DNA of 64,000 nt from Litorilinea aerophila (GCF_006569185.2 NZ_VIGC02000001.1:1-64000), one strand, 5' to 3'; numbered from the stretch's first letter, positions 25,954 through 35,706 are shown. The notes: generated by a model not told the origin, from the letters alone. Made by a program: numbers and translations.

Positions 25954-26553
25954 GTGCAAACATATCCACCTGCATTTTCAGATCCCTCCCCCGGCCGGCT
26001 ATCCCCATCCGGCCCGGTTTCGCTGTCCCCGTGGGGACGCCCCTGGGTCGCGCTGGCCTGGGCGCTCTTTCTGGGCCTGATCTGGCTGGGGCTGGCCACG
26101 CCAGCCTGGGCCCAGGATGCCACCCCGCCCGATGTGGACCCGAACCAGATCAACGCGGTGGCCCGGGAGCTCTGGTGTCCCCTGTGCAGCGGGGTCCGCC
26201 TGGATTCCTGTGAGCTGAAGGCCTGCGAACAGATGCGAGACGTGATCGCGCTCAAGCTGGCCGCTGGTGAGGATCCCGAATCCATCAAAGCCTATTTTGT
26301 GGAACAATATGGCCCCCAGGTGTTGGGGGAGCCGCCGCGCCAGGGCTTCAACTGGCTGGCCTGGATCCTGCCCGTAGTGGCGGCGGTGGGAGGCGGCCTC
26401 TTCGTCTGGCGGAAAGCCCGCCAAATGGTCCGCCCGGCGACTGTCACGGCGCCGTTGCCCACCTCCACAGCCGACAACCGGCCAGGAGATGGGACGGCGG
26501 ATGAAGACGAGTACGCCCGCAAGCTGGAAGAGGAGCTGGCCCGCTATGGCTGA
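25954..26553 (+). CDS. ccmH: Cytochrome c maturation protein CcmH
   Basis: Periplasmic thiol-disulfide component that keeps apocytochrome CxxCH reduced. A signal-like helix ([18 protein letters not shown]) precedes the conserved [25 protein letters not shown]; the WCPLC pair is the active CxxC. The helix pair [24 protein letters not shown] and a C-terminal anchor helix follow. Two extra Cys (DSC, KAC) lie just after the motif. The start is GTG 25954 with a weak ribosome binding site. The stop overlaps the ccmG start by 8 nt. Confidence 0.92.
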   Translation: MQTYPPAFSDPSPGRLSPSGPVSLSPWGRPWVALAWALFLGLIWLGLATPAWAQDATPPDVDPNQINAVARELWCPLCSGVRLDSCELKACEQMRDVIALKLAAGEDPESIKAYFVEQYGPQVLGEPPRQGFNWLAWILPVVAAVGGGLFVWRKARQMVRPATVTAPLPTSTADNRPGDGTADEDEYARKLEEELARYG

Positions 26554-27157
26554 GCTGACCCGGCATGATCCCGGCCCGGAAGACGACGGCGTGGCCTCCC
26601 TGCCTTCTACGACAACGGCGGGGCATCCCCGTTCTGTGACCCTGTGGCGGCTGGTCATCATTGGCATTTTCCTGATCTTTGTGGCTGTCCTGGCCCTGCG
26701 GCTGTGGCAGACCAAGGCGTCCGAGCACCGGGCAGCGGGGCTGGCGCCTCCCTTCACCGTCACCACTTTCGACGGTGAGACCATCTCCCTGGAGGATCTG
26801 CGGGGGAAGGGGGTAGTGCTCAATTTTTGGGCCAGTTGGTGCGACCCGTGCCGGGAGGAGGCCCCTCTGCTGGAACAGACCTGGCGCCGGGAACGGGACA
26901 ACGGCATCATCTTCATCGGGCTGGACTATCTGGACCAGGAGCCGGCGGCCCGGGCCTACCTGGCCGAGTACGACATCACCTACCCCAATGGCCCCGACCT
27001 GCGCAGTCAGGCCGCCCGCCGCTACGGCATCAAGGGCGTCCCCGAGACGTTTTTCATTGATCCCGAGGGACGCATCATCGGCATCGTCATTGGCCCCATC
27101 CAGAGCCAGGCCCAGATGGATCAGTACTTGAATCAGATTCGCCCCCGCCGCGAGTAA
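26546..27157 (+). CDS. ccmG: Thiol:disulfide interchange protein CcmG/DsbE (TlpA-like)
   Basis: A membrane-tethered thioredoxin-fold reductase. An N-terminal helix (about residues 32-52) precedes [20 protein letters not shown] and the active site [15 protein letters not shown], with the cis-Pro loop [19 protein letters not shown] 26546 is preferred because GAGGAG lies upstream and it overlaps the ccmH stop; the longer frame from 26489 would read through ccmH. 203 residues, typical. It works with CcmH and CcmF in haem ligation. Confidence 0.94.
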   Translation: MAELTRHDPGPEDDGVASLPSTTTAGHPRSVTLWRLVIIGIFLIFVAVLALRLWQTKASEHRAAGLAPPFTVTTFDGETISLEDLRGKGVVLNFWASWCDPCREEAPLLEQTWRRERDNGIIFIGLDYLDQEPAARAYLAEYDITYPNGPDLRSQAARRYGIKGVPETFFIDPEGRIIGIVIGPIQSQAQMDQYLNQIRPRRE

Positions 27158-29194
27158 ATGCTGGCAACTTTCGCCCATGATTTGGAAACAGCACCCATGA
27201 TCTTTCACATCGGCTATCTGATCCTGATCACCGCCCTGCTGCTGGCCCTCTTCGGAATGGCCGCCGGCTTTTTGGGTGGCCGCCGCCGGGATCCCCGGCT
27301 GGTCCAGAGTAGCTTCCATGCCATCTACGCGGTGGCGGTATTGGTGGGCCTGGCCGGGATCATCCTCTGGTATGGGCTCCTCACCGACCAGTTCCAGCTC
27401 ACCTATGTCTGGAACCATTCGGAGCGGGCCCTCCCCACCTTCTACAAATTTGCCGCCCTGTGGGGAGGGCAGGCCGGCAGCCTGCTCTTCTGGAGCATGA
27501 TCCTCTCTGCCTACAGCGTGATGGCGGTGACGGTGAACCGCCACCGGCTCCAGGCCCTTATGCCCTATGCCAACGGGGTGCTCCTGGCCACGTCGGCCTT
27601 CTTCCTGGTGCTGCTGGTCTTTGCCGCCAACCCCTTCAAACAGGTGGACTTCGTCCCGCCGGATGGCCAGGGGCTCAACCCTCTGCTCCAAAATTACTGG
27701 ATGGTGATCCACCCGGTCATGCTCTACCTGGGCTATGTGGGCATGGCCATCCCCTTCGCCTTTGCCATGGGCGCGCTGCTCAGCCGTCGCCTGGACAACC
27801 AGTGGGTGCGCACGGTACGACGCTGGACCCTGATCGCGTGGATGTTTCTCTCCGCCGGCATCCTCATGGGGAGCCAGTGGGCCTACATGGAGCTGGGCTG
27901 GGGTGGCTACTGGGCCTGGGACCCGGTGGAGAATGCCAGCTTCCTGCCCTGGTTGACGGGCACCGCCTTCCTCCACAGCATCATCATCCAGGAGCAGCGG
28001 GGTATCCTCAAAGTCTGGAACATGGTGCTCATCTGGTTGACCTACTTCCTGGTCATCCTGGGGACCTTCACCACCCGCAGCGGTGTGTTGGAAAGCGTCC
28101 ACAGCTTTGCCCAGAGCGACGTGGGCGCCTATTTCCTGGTTTTCCTGGTTCTGGTGGTGGTCAGCTTCCTCTGGCTGCTGTTCGACCGCCTGCCACTGCT
28201 GCGGGATGAACAGCCCATCGACTCGTACGCCAGCCGGGAAGCAGCCTTTTTGGGCAACAACTGGCTCTTCACGGCCATCGCCTTCGCCACCCTGTGGGGG
28301 ACCTTTTTCCCCATGTTCAGCGAGCTGCTCACCGGCGAGCGGATCAGCGTGGCCGCGCCCTTCTTCAACAAGGTGAATGGCCCCCTCTTCCTCCTGCTCT
28401 TTTTGCTCATGGGTATTGGGCCGCTGCTGGGGTGGCGGCGCACCAGTGCGCAGGCCCTGCGCCGGCAGTTCACCGTGCCCCTGGCCGTTGCAGCCGTCTT
28501 TGCCCTGGTTTTCGCCTGGTTCAGCCCCAACCTCTTCCCAGTGGTGGGCCTGGCCACCTGTGTCTTCGTGGCAGCGACCATTGTCCAGGAATACGTGCGG
28601 GGCCTCCAGGCCCGGCGCACCGCCACCGGGGAGGCCATCCCGGTGGCCCTGGCGTCCCTGCTGCGGCGGAACGGCCGCCGCTACGGCGGCTACATCGTGC
28701 ACCTGGGCATCGTCCTCATCGGCGTGGCCATCATCGGCAACGAATTCTACCAGCAGACCACCCACGTCACCCTGGCCCAGGGGGAAGGGGTCACCCTGGG
28801 CGGCTATGAGCTGGTCTACAGCGGCATGGAGCAGCGGCGTCAGTCCAACCTGACCGAGTACGGCGCCCGGCTGATGGTCTTCCGCCAGCAGAACGGCAAA
28901 CTGCTGGGCTCCATCCTGCCCCGTCGCAACATCTACGACAAGAATCCCGAGATGCCCACCAGTGAAGTGGGCCTCTACATATCGCCGCTGGAGGATGTCT
29001 ACGTGGTGTTGAACGGCTGGGAGGCCGGCGGCACCACAGCCACCTTCAGCATCTACGTGAATCCCCTGACCATCTGGATGTGGATTGGCGGCGGGGTGCT
29101 GATCCTGGGCACCCTTATCGCCATCTGGCCCCATCCCGCCCGTCGCCGGGTTGAAGCGGCCCAGGCCGGCGCCCACGTGGGCGTCGGGGCATAG
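27158..29194 (+). CDS. ccmF: Cytochrome c haem lyase subunit CcmF
   Basis: A 678-residue polytopic membrane protein that ligates haem to apocytochrome c with CcmH. The tryptophan-rich WWD-like domain is [18 protein letters not shown] near residue 250. Conserved [14 protein letters not shown] follows, and the C-terminal periplasmic domain ends in [21 protein letters not shown]. The start used is the ATG directly after the ccmG stop. ATG 27197 ([10 protein letters not shown]), with GGAAA 8-12 nt upstream, fits the family N-terminus as well or better. Confidence 0.95.
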   Translation: MLATFAHDLETAPMIFHIGYLILITALLLALFGMAAGFLGGRRRDPRLVQSSFHAIYAVAVLVGLAGIILWYGLLTDQFQLTYVWNHSERALPTFYKFAALWGGQAGSLLFWSMILSAYSVMAVTVNRHRLQALMPYANGVLLATSAFFLVLLVFAANPFKQVDFVPPDGQGLNPLLQNYWMVIHPVMLYLGYVGMAIPFAFAMGALLSRRLDNQWVRTVRRWTLIAWMFLSAGILMGSQWAYMELGWGGYWAWDPVENASFLPWLTGTAFLHSIIIQEQRGILKVWNMVLIWLTYFLVILGTFTTRSGVLESVHSFAQSDVGAYFLVFLVLVVVSFLWLLFDRLPLLRDEQPIDSYASREAAFLGNNWLFTAIAFATLWGTFFPMFSELLTGERISVAAPFFNKVNGPLFLLLFLLMGIGPLLGWRRTSAQALRRQFTVPLAVAAVFALVFAWFSPNLFPVVGLATCVFVAATIVQEYVRGLQARRTATGEAIPVALASLLRRNGRRYGGYIVHLGIVLIGVAIIGNEFYQQTTHVTLAQGEGVTLGGYELVYSGMEQRRQSNLTEYGARLMVFRQQNGKLLGSILPRRNIYDKNPEMPTSEVGLYISPLEDVYVVLNGWEAGGTTATFSIYVNPLTIWMWIGGGVLILGTLIAIWPHPARRRVEAAQAGAHVGVGA

Positions 29195-29202
29195 GAGGCG
29201 CC

Positions 29203-29679
29203 ATGTCCTGGCTCACCCTGCTTGTGGCCCTCCTGCTCTCCGCCGCAGCGCTGGCCTATGTGCTTTGGCCCCTCCTTCGCCGGGAGGCTCCGCCCATGCT
29301 GCTGGAAAACGACCGCCTGACCGAACTGCTGGGCCGCAAGGACGCGGTCCTGCGGGCCATCAAAGACCTGGAGTTCGACTACCAGGTGGGCAAAGTGAGC
29401 GAGGAAGATTTCCACCGCTTCAACCAGGAGCTGCGCCGGCAGGCCATCCGTCTGATCCAGCAGATCGAGCAGGAAGCGCCCCAGGTAACCAGCCTGGACG
29501 AACGGCTGGAGGCGGAGATCGCCCGCCTGCGCCGAACCCGAGCCGACGAGGCATCCGCTCCGGCCACCATCTCTGCCCGCTACTGTACCCACTGCGGCCA
29601 TCCCCTGGAAGCCGATCACCGCTTCTGCGCCCACTGTGGCCAGCCGGCAGCCCTGCCGGAGACGGTCCACCCCGGCTGA
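29203..29679 (+). CDS. CcmI-like membrane protein with C-terminal zinc ribbon
   Basis: 158 residues: an N-terminal membrane helix (residues 2-22), then a coiled helix pair LLGRKDAVLRAIKDLEFDYQ...SEEDFHRFNQELRRQA matching the CcmI-like/cytochrome-biogenesis coil. A C-terminal double-Cys ribbon, YCTHCGHPLEADHRFCAHCGQP, follows. The four Cys of the ribbon (CxxC-x9-CxxC) are intact, so zinc binding is expected in the cytoplasm. It is the last gene of the ccm operon, 8 bp after ccmF, and is followed by a terminator. ccmA, B and C are not in the window. Confidence 0.85.
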   Translation: MSWLTLLVALLLSAAALAYVLWPLLRREAPPMLLENDRLTELLGRKDAVLRAIKDLEFDYQVGKVSEEDFHRFNQELRRQAIRLIQQIEQEAPQVTSLDERLEAEIARLRRTRADEASAPATISARYCTHCGHPLEADHRFCAHCGQPAALPETVHPG

Positions 29680-29721
29680 GGGGGCTACCCCACGCCTGGC
29701 CCCACCGCCCCATACCAGCCG

Positions 29722-29760
29722 CCAGCCGCCTCTGCCCGGAGACAGGCGGCTGGTTTTGTT
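29722..29760 (+). terminator. Terminator of the ccm operon
   Basis: A perfect 9-bp stem CCAGCCGCC / GGCGGCTGG with a 14-nt loop, followed by TTTTGTTTCCTTT. Confidence 0.9.
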
Positions 29761-29767
29761 TCCTTTG

Positions 29768-29776
29768 TGGTATAAT
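29768..29776 (+). promoter_or_regulatory. Extended -10 promoter facing the TetR gene
   Basis: TGG followed by TATAAT (29771-29776). The -35 region overlaps the preceding terminator T-run and is weak. The predicted start near 29783 is directly before the operator palindrome. Confidence 0.65.
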
Positions 29777-29788
29777 TCATCTAGCCGT

Positions 29789-29802
29789 ACCGACCGGTCG
29801 GT
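29789..29802. promoter_or_regulatory. TetR-type operator palindrome
   Basis: ACCGACCGGTCGGT, a perfect 14-bp dyad starting 12 bp after the -10 box, in the form typical of TetR/AcrR-family operators. The TetR gene begins about 360 bp downstream, so autoregulation is likely. Between them lie two dispersed repeats. Confidence 0.75.
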
Positions 29803-29884
29803 CAGTCCGGGATGGGGGTCAACGCCCGATATGAGGCCCCGTATCACACGGTATTACACGGTCCATTTGATCCAGCTGTCTGAT

Positions 29885-29962
29885 CCATGACTCCGCTGCA
29901 AAAAGGGCATTTTTGAACGCAAAGGCGCAAGGGCGCAAAGGCGCAAAGAAACGCAGGAGACA
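29885..29962 (+). repeat. Dispersed repeat with GGCGCAAAG array
   Basis: Begins CCATGACTCCGCTGCAAAAAGGG, then AACGCAAAGGCGCAAGGGCG and further 9-bp GGCGCAAAG units, ending AAACGCAGGAGAC. A second copy with the same order is at 53212-53294. It sits in the leader between the TetR operator and the TetR gene and carries no gene. Confidence 0.8.
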
Positions 29963-30023
29963 GTAACCCGAATCAGCGTTCATCTGCGTGGGTCAGCGTC
30001 CTCATTTGACCTTTGTGCAGTAG

Positions 30024-30142
30024 AGTCATCTATGGCTCCACTGCCAAAAGGGAGTTCACACCGCTGAGACACGAAGGGAAGCCCAGAGAGAAAACAGCGT
30101 GCACTGGGCCTCTGCGGTGTTCTTACAGGGAAGCCATCCATC
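30024..30142 (+). repeat. Dispersed repeat, second insertion in the TetR leader
   Basis: Starts TCATCTATGGCTCCACTGCC and ends TTCTTACAGGGAAGCCATCC; the ends are imperfect inverted repeats. It is similar in layout to 14513-14640 (CTCTGCGG.GTTCTT near the right end). It lies just upstream of the TetR ribosome binding site. Confidence 0.65.
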
Positions 30143-30160
30143 AGGGGAGAGGGGGAGACC

Positions 30161-30799
30161 ATGAGCCAGCCTGAGGAGAGGGGAACTCGCCGGGAGCAGA
30201 TCCTGGCCGCGGCCATGGCCGTCTTCGCCCGCAAGGGCTTCGACCAGGCCAGCATGGATGACATCGCCACGGAAGCCGGCCTGAGCAAGGGCGGCGTCTA
30301 CTGGCACTTCAAGAGCAAGGAAGAGATGATCCTGGCCATCCTGGACCAGCTCTTCCAGCAGGATCTGGCTCGCCTGGCAGCCGTACAGGGGGATGGGGAG
30401 CCGGTCATGGAGCGCCTGCGCCGGCTTCTGGACTTCGCCCTGGAGGATGTCAGGCGGCTGGCGGATCTACAGGCCCTGTCGGTCAGTTTCTACGCCGCGG
30501 CCCTCTTCCAGGAGCCGGTCCGACAGGAGCTGCGGGGCTACCTCCGCCAGTACCGGGCGTTGCTGGAAGCCCTGATCCAGCAAGGCATTGAACGGGGCGA
30601 GTTTGGCGACCTGTCCGCCCAGGCCGCGGCCCTGGCCTTCATGGCCCAGTTTGAGGGGCTCATCCTCCTGTGGATGATTGACCCGGAGCAGATCGACCTG
30701 CCCGCCATGGCCCATTATGCCCTGACCCTGCTAGAGCGGGCTTTCCGGGCGACATCGGCGGACACCGCAACATCTTCGACGGCGGCCCTGTCTTCTTAA
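30161..30799 (+). CDS. TetR/AcrR family transcriptional repressor
   Basis: 212 residues with the TetR N-terminal helix-turn-helix (EQILAAAMAVFARKGFDQAS...IATEAGLSKGGVYWHFKSKEEM) and a divergent ligand-binding domain. GGGGGAG lies 4-5 nt before ATG 30161. It is adjacent to and upstream of an ABC export system, so it probably controls that system and itself through the palindrome at 29789-29802. The inducer is unknown. The C-terminal residues are Ser/Thr/Ala-rich. Confidence 0.93.
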   Translation: MSQPEERGTRREQILAAAMAVFARKGFDQASMDDIATEAGLSKGGVYWHFKSKEEMILAILDQLFQQDLARLAAVQGDGEPVMERLRRLLDFALEDVRRLADLQALSVSFYAAALFQEPVRQELRGYLRQYRALLEALIQQGIERGEFGDLSAQAAALAFMAQFEGLILLWMIDPEQIDLPAMAHYALTLLERAFRATSADTATSSTAALSS

Positions 30800-30850
30800 G
30801 GGCGCCCATGTTTTGAGTCGCGGTTGTGAGCCAAACAGGCGGATGCAGCC

Positions 30851-33079
30851 ATGGTACTCAGGAATCTATGGCGTCGAGGTACCCGGAGCCTGTTGACGGT
30901 GCTGGGCATCGCCATCGGCGTGGCGGCGGTGGTGGCCCTGGGCGCCATGGCCCGGGGCATCGCCATCAACTACGGCAACGCCCTGGGGCTCAGCAACGAC
31001 CTGTTGGTGACCCAGGCCAACGCCTACGACGTGGTCTTCAGCAACCTGGACGAAGACCTGGGCCGGCGCATCGCCGCCATCCCGGATGTGACCAACGTGG
31101 ATCCGGGCGTCTTCACCTGGATCGCGGTGGGGGACGTGCCCTACTTCCTCATCTTCGGCTACGAGCCCAACAGCGTGGCCATGCAACACTACCGCATTGT
31201 GGAGGGGAAGCCGGTGATGGCTGCCAAGGAGATCGCCATCGGCCGGCGCGCGGCGGATGCCCTGAAGAAACAGGTGGGGGACACCCTGCGCATCAACGGC
31301 GTCCCCTATCGCATTGTGGGCATCTACGAAACCGGTCAGGGCATGGAGGAATCCGGCGGGGTGGTGACCCTGGACGATGCCCAGGAGATCGCACAGAAGC
31401 AGCGCCAGGTGAGCCTCTTCCAGGTGGGGGTACGCCGGGGGGCCGACATCGAGCTGGTGCGCCAGCGCATCGAAAAGCTGGACCGCAACATCGTGGTGAG
31501 CAAGGCCAGCGACTACGAGGGCAGCGAACAATGGACCGCCTCCCTGCAGGGGCTGGCCTGGGGCATCGCGGCCATCGCCATCCTCATCGGCGGCCTGGGC
31601 ATGATGAGCGCCATGGTCATGAGCGTGCTGGAGCGCACCCGGGAGATCGGCACCCTGCGGGCCGTGGGCTGGTCTCGGGGGCGCATCGTGCAGCTCATTC
31701 TGGGCGAAGCGGTGGTCTTGAGCCTGGCGGGCGGCGCCATCGGCGTGGGGCTGGGCGTACTCCTGGCCTGGCTGGCCGGGCGCATCCCCGGCGCGGGCGC
31801 CTTCCTGGAGGGCAGCATCTCGCCCGGCATCATCGGCCAGGGGCTGGCCACGGCCTTGGGGCTGGGCCTGGTGGGCGGCGCCTACCCGGCATGGACGGCC
31901 GCCAACCTGCGGCCGGTGGAGGCTCTGCGGTACGAGGGGGGCGGCGCCACGGCCAGCACCGGCTTCCTGGCCCGCATCGGCGACCAGAGCTTCCGCAACC
32001 TCTGGCGCCGGCGCACCCGCACCCTCATCTCCACCGCCGGCATCGGCATCGGCGTGGCCACCCTGGTCATGTTGGGCGGCCTGATCGACGGCATCATCGG
32101 GCAGCTCAACGGCCTGGCCGGCAGCGGCGGCACCGGCAGCATCACCGTGATGCAGCGGGACGTGGCCGACATGAGCCTGAGCAGCCTGGATGAGCGGCTG
32201 GTCAATCTCATTCGCGCCATGCCCCAGGTGAAGTCAGCCAGCCCCTATGTCCTGGGCGTGGTCAGCACCCCGGACCTGCCCCTCTTCATCTTCGGCGGGC
32301 TGGATCCCAACACGCCAGCCATTCGACACTACAAACTGCTGGAAGGGCGCTACATGCAGCGCCCCAACGAAATTGTGCTGGGCAAAATCGCTGCCGAGAC
32401 CTACAAGCTGGGCGTGGGGGACACCATCACCCTCTACAACAACCGCTACAAAATCGTGGGCATCTACGAGACCGGCATCGCCTACGAGGATGGGGGCGGC
32501 ATCCTGGCCTTGCGGGAGGCGCAGCGGCTCCTGGGACGTCCCCGGGCCGTCAGCTTCATCTTTGTGGACGTCTACGATCCGTCCCAGGCGCGGGCCGTGG
32601 CCGAAGCCATCAACCGTCGCTTCCCGGAGGTACGGGCCAGCCTGAGCAGCGAATTTGCCCAGAACACCAACGACATCCAGACCACCCAGGCCATGACCAC
32701 AGCCATCCGCCTCCTGGCCCTGATCGTGGGCGGCATTGTGGTGGCCAATACCATGATCATGTCCATCTATGAACGAACCCGGGAGATCGGCACCTTGCGG
32801 GCTGTGGGCTGGTCCCAGCGGCGCATCCTGCTCCAGATCCTCCAGGAGAGCGTCTACCTCTGTGGACTGGCCGCCATCCTGGGATCGATCCTGGGCGTGG
32901 CCCTGCTGACCGGCATCAGCGTGATCCCGGTGGCCAGCCAGTTCATCGAGGTGGCCTGGTCCCTGCAGACCTTCGTGGTAGCCATTGCCGTGGCCCTGGC
33001 GCTGGGTGTCATTGGCGGCTTTTACCCGGCCTGGCGGGCCAGCCGGCTTCAGCCGGTGGAGGCGCTGCGCTATGAGTAG
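30851..33079 (+). CDS. MacB/FtsX-type ABC permease, internal duplication
   Basis: 742 residues made of two complete MacB-like permease units. Unit 1 (about 1-368) and unit 2 (about 385-742) each start with an RNLWRRxTRxL helix, carry a periplasmic domain and end with a three-helix FtsX module. That module contains ERTREIGTLRAVGWSRGRI in unit 1 and ERTREIGTLRAVGWSQRRI in unit 2, and the units close with RPVEALRYE and QPVEALRYE. Other MacB systems use two copies of a single-unit permease; here one chain supplies both. It is followed by an MFP and an ATPase gene, forming a tripartite-like exporter regulated by the TetR gene. Confidence 0.93.
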   Translation: MVLRNLWRRGTRSLLTVLGIAIGVAAVVALGAMARGIAINYGNALGLSNDLLVTQANAYDVVFSNLDEDLGRRIAAIPDVTNVDPGVFTWIAVGDVPYFLIFGYEPNSVAMQHYRIVEGKPVMAAKEIAIGRRAADALKKQVGDTLRINGVPYRIVGIYETGQGMEESGGVVTLDDAQEIAQKQRQVSLFQVGVRRGADIELVRQRIEKLDRNIVVSKASDYEGSEQWTASLQGLAWGIAAIAILIGGLGMMSAMVMSVLERTREIGTLRAVGWSRGRIVQLILGEAVVLSLAGGAIGVGLGVLLAWLAGRIPGAGAFLEGSISPGIIGQGLATALGLGLVGGAYPAWTAANLRPVEALRYEGGGATASTGFLARIGDQSFRNLWRRRTRTLISTAGIGIGVATLVMLGGLIDGIIGQLNGLAGSGGTGSITVMQRDVADMSLSSLDERLVNLIRAMPQVKSASPYVLGVVSTPDLPLFIFGGLDPNTPAIRHYKLLEGRYMQRPNEIVLGKIAAETYKLGVGDTITLYNNRYKIVGIYETGIAYEDGGGILALREAQRLLGRPRAVSFIFVDVYDPSQARAVAEAINRRFPEVRASLSSEFAQNTNDIQTTQAMTTAIRLLALIVGGIVVANTMIMSIYERTREIGTLRAVGWSQRRILLQILQESVYLCGLAAILGSILGVALLTGISVIPVASQFIEVAWSLQTFVVAIAVALALGVIGGFYPAWRASRLQPVEALRYE

Positions 33080-33127
33080 CCGGCAGCCCGTTTCAGGACC
33101 ACCAGACCACGCGGTGCGAGGTGTGCT

Positions 33128-34447
33128 ATGAAACGCTGGATCCTCATCGCTGTCCTTCTGATCGTAGCCGTGGGCGGCTGGCTGGGCTATCAACGCTATC
33201 AGGCGCAACAGCTGGCCCAACAACAGGCGGCCGAAGCCCAGGATGCCCAGGCCGCCGATCTGGAAAGCGTCATCTGGGCGTCGGGCAAGCTGGAACCGCT
33301 CCGCTGGTCCGAGCTCAGTTCCGTCAACCAGGGCATCGTGGAGGCCATCCACGTCCAGGAAGGGGATTGGGTGGAAGCCGGCGATGTACTCCTGGAGCTG
33401 GACACGATGGTGCTGGAGAGTCAGCTCCAGGAGGCGGAGGCCGCCCTGGCGGAGGCCCAGGCCGCGTTGGACAAGCTCCGGGCCGGGGCCACCTCCGCGG
33501 AGATCGCAGCTGCCCAGGCCGCGGTGGATGCAGCCAAGGCCAGCGTCGCCCAGGCAGCCGGGCAGATGCTGGAGACCCAGGCCGCCATTGAGGCGGCCGA
33601 AGCGGCCGTCGAGGTGGCACGCCGCCAGTATGAAGAAATGGCCAGCCATCCTACCCCGGCAGAGCTGCAGGTGGCCCGGGCGGAGGTGGCCGTGGCCGAA
33701 GCGGCGGTCATCCAGGCCCAGGCGGCCTACAACCTGGTGCGGGGCGACCCTAACATCGCCGCCCGGCCGGAATCCATGACCCTGGCCCAGGCCACGGCAG
33801 CCCTGGAAGCGGCCAGGGCCAAAGCCGCCCTCACCGAGCAGGGGCCCACGCCCCAACAGCTGGCCGTGGCCCAGGCCAACATCCAGGCGGCGGAGGCCCA
33901 GGTCAAGATCGCCCAGAGCCGCATCCCAGGCGCCGAGGCCAACGTGAAAGCTGCGCTGGCCAGCCAGGCCAGCGCCGAAGCGGCCCTGGAAAAGCTCCTG
34001 GCCGGGGCCACGCCCGAGGACATCGCCATGGCCGAAGCCCGGGTACAGTCGGCCCAGGCCGCGGTGAACAGTGCCCGGGCCCGGCTGCGCCAAAGCCAGA
34101 TCGTGGCCCCCTTTGCCGGCCAGGTGGGCCAGATCAACGTGCGGGTGGGCGAGCCCGGCATGCCCGGCCAGCCCCTGGTCCTCTTGGGCGACACCCGCAC
34201 CATGCATGTAGTCACCACCGACCTGCGGGAAACGGACGTGGTCAAGGTGGAAGTGGGCATGCCTGTGGAGGTCACCTTCGATGCCCTGCCGGACCAGATC
34301 TTCACCGGGACCATCACCTGGATCGCGCCCGTGAGCACCACCGAACAGGGAAGCACCAACTATCGGCTCTTCGTGGACGTGGCCGAGCTGGATCCCAGCC
34401 TGCGCTGGGGCATGACGGCGTTCGTCAATATTTATACAGGCCAATAA
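33128..34447 (+). CDS. HlyD/MacA-type periplasmic adaptor protein
   Basis: 439 residues. An N-terminal anchor helix (about 4-20) precedes a lipoyl-like half (GIVEAIHVQEGDWVEAGDVL), a very long Ala/Glu/Gln-rich coiled coil (about residues 90-335) with repeated AxAxxAxAALxxLxxG phrases, the second lipoyl half (IVAPFAGQVGQINVRVGEPG) and a beta-barrel (VGMPVEVTFDALPDQIFTGTI). The two PTPxQLAVAQA/TPEDIAMAEA phrases suggest coil expansion by internal repeats. Membrane fusion proteins of this type couple MacB permeases to export; no outer membrane channel gene is seen, as expected for a monoderm. Confidence 0.92.
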   Translation: MKRWILIAVLLIVAVGGWLGYQRYQAQQLAQQQAAEAQDAQAADLESVIWASGKLEPLRWSELSSVNQGIVEAIHVQEGDWVEAGDVLLELDTMVLESQLQEAEAALAEAQAALDKLRAGATSAEIAAAQAAVDAAKASVAQAAGQMLETQAAIEAAEAAVEVARRQYEEMASHPTPAELQVARAEVAVAEAAVIQAQAAYNLVRGDPNIAARPESMTLAQATAALEAARAKAALTEQGPTPQQLAVAQANIQAAEAQVKIAQSRIPGAEANVKAALASQASAEAALEKLLAGATPEDIAMAEARVQSAQAAVNSARARLRQSQIVAPFAGQVGQINVRVGEPGMPGQPLVLLGDTRTMHVVTTDLRETDVVKVEVGMPVEVTFDALPDQIFTGTITWIAPVSTTEQGSTNYRLFVDVAELDPSLRWGMTAFVNIYTGQ

Positions 34448-34467
34448 CCTGGTCTGCCGAGTATGCC

Positions 34468-35346
34468 ATGACAGAACGGTTAATCGAGACCCGACATCTG
34501 AGCAAGGTTTACGGCAGCGGCGAGACCGCGGTCCGCGCCCTGGACGACGTCAACCTGACGGTGGAGCGGGGTGAGCTGCTGGCGGTGATGGGGCCCAGCG
34601 GCTGTGGCAAGAGCACCCTGCTCAACATGCTGGGCGCCCTGGATCAGCCCAGCGAGGGGGAAGTCTGGGTGGCGGGCGAAAACCTGGCGCGCCTGAAGGA
34701 TGTGGACACCTTCCGCGCCCGGACGGTGGGCTTCGTCTTCCAGCTCCACAACCTGCTGCCCACCCTCAACGCGCGGGAAAACGTGGAGGTGCCCATGGTG
34801 GGCCACGTAGCCAGCGCCCGGGAGCGGTCCCGGCGGGCCATGCACCTGCTGGAGCTGGTGGGATTGGCCGACCGGGCCGACCACCTGCCCAACCAGCTCT
34901 CCGGCGGGCAACGCCAGCGCATCGCCATTGCCCGGGCCCTGGCCAACGAGCCCGCCCTGATCCTGGCCGACGAGCCCACCGGCTCCCTGGACAGCCAGAG
35001 CGGCGAGGAGATCCTGGCCCTGTTGGCCCGGCTGAACCAGAGCCAGGGCGCCACGGTGGTGATCGTCACCCACGACCGCCGGGTGGCCCAGGCGACCCAG
35101 CGCATCGTCCGCATGAAGGACGGGCGCATCGTCGAGGACCATCGCCTCACCGACCCCCTGGAGGAAGACCTGCGCATGCTGGCCCGCAGCCGGCTGGGCC
35201 AGGCCATCCTCCAGGGAGACGACACCAGGCCCCTGGCCGGGTTGACGCCTGAAGAAGTGGCCACGTTGCGCCGCATCCTGCGGCGCGTGGCCGGTGCGGG
35301 GGAAGCGGAGGCAGCCCCGGCGACGCTGCCCCTGTCCGTGGGTTGA
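34468..35346 (+). CDS. ABC transporter ATPase, MacB/LolD type
   Basis: 292 residues with Walker A MGPSGCGKSTLLNML near residue 45, Q-loop FVFQLHNLLPTLN, signature LSGGQRQRIAIARAL, Walker B LILADEPTGSLD and switch His in IVTHDRR. The first 225 residues are a standard LolD/MacB ATPase. A C-terminal extension of about 65 residues (LTDPLEEDLRMLARSRLG...LTPEEVATLRRIL) is unusual and of unknown role. It powers the permease two genes upstream. Confidence 0.95.
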   Translation: MTERLIETRHLSKVYGSGETAVRALDDVNLTVERGELLAVMGPSGCGKSTLLNMLGALDQPSEGEVWVAGENLARLKDVDTFRARTVGFVFQLHNLLPTLNARENVEVPMVGHVASARERSRRAMHLLELVGLADRADHLPNQLSGGQRQRIAIARALANEPALILADEPTGSLDSQSGEEILALLARLNQSQGATVVIVTHDRRVAQATQRIVRMKDGRIVEDHRLTDPLEEDLRMLARSRLGQAILQGDDTRPLAGLTPEEVATLRRILRRVAGAGEAEAAPATLPLSVG

Positions 35347-35433
35347 CGCTCCCCCCTTGGGTGCGATCCACAGATGTACGGATGGGTTCACTGTAGTTCA
35401 CTGTAGAAGCCACAGATTTCCCAGCCTCCCCCG

Positions 35434-35545
35434 GCGGGTGAAGGGGCGGCGACGGCTGCGCAGCATGTAGGGGCGAATCATGATTCGCCCCGCCTACGAC
35501 GAGGCACCGATTTCCGTAGGGCGGGCCTCCGTGCCCACCCGCTAT
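35434..35545. repeat. Dispersed repeat block with 22-bp palindrome
   Basis: Contains GCGGCGACGGCTGCGCAGC, a perfect 22-bp palindrome at 35470-35491 (arms GGGGCGAATCA/TGATTCGCCCC), and GTAGGGCGGGCCTCCGTGCC followed by CACCCGCTATCC. Parts recur at 1-115. The whole 35347-35706 gap holds this block, CTGTGG-type words around 35570-35650 and no gene. Confidence 0.7.
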
Positions 35546-35706
35546 CCCTAAAGTGCAAAAGCCCTGTCATCTGTGGATGAAAACGAAAGCGAAGGGATCG
35601 TGAGATTTTCTTCTGGCGTTATCTGCGGTAATCTGTGGAATCTGTACTTTCTACAGTGACGCCGGTACAGGATGATGCAGCTCATCGACGGGACAGGAGT
35701 ATCTGG

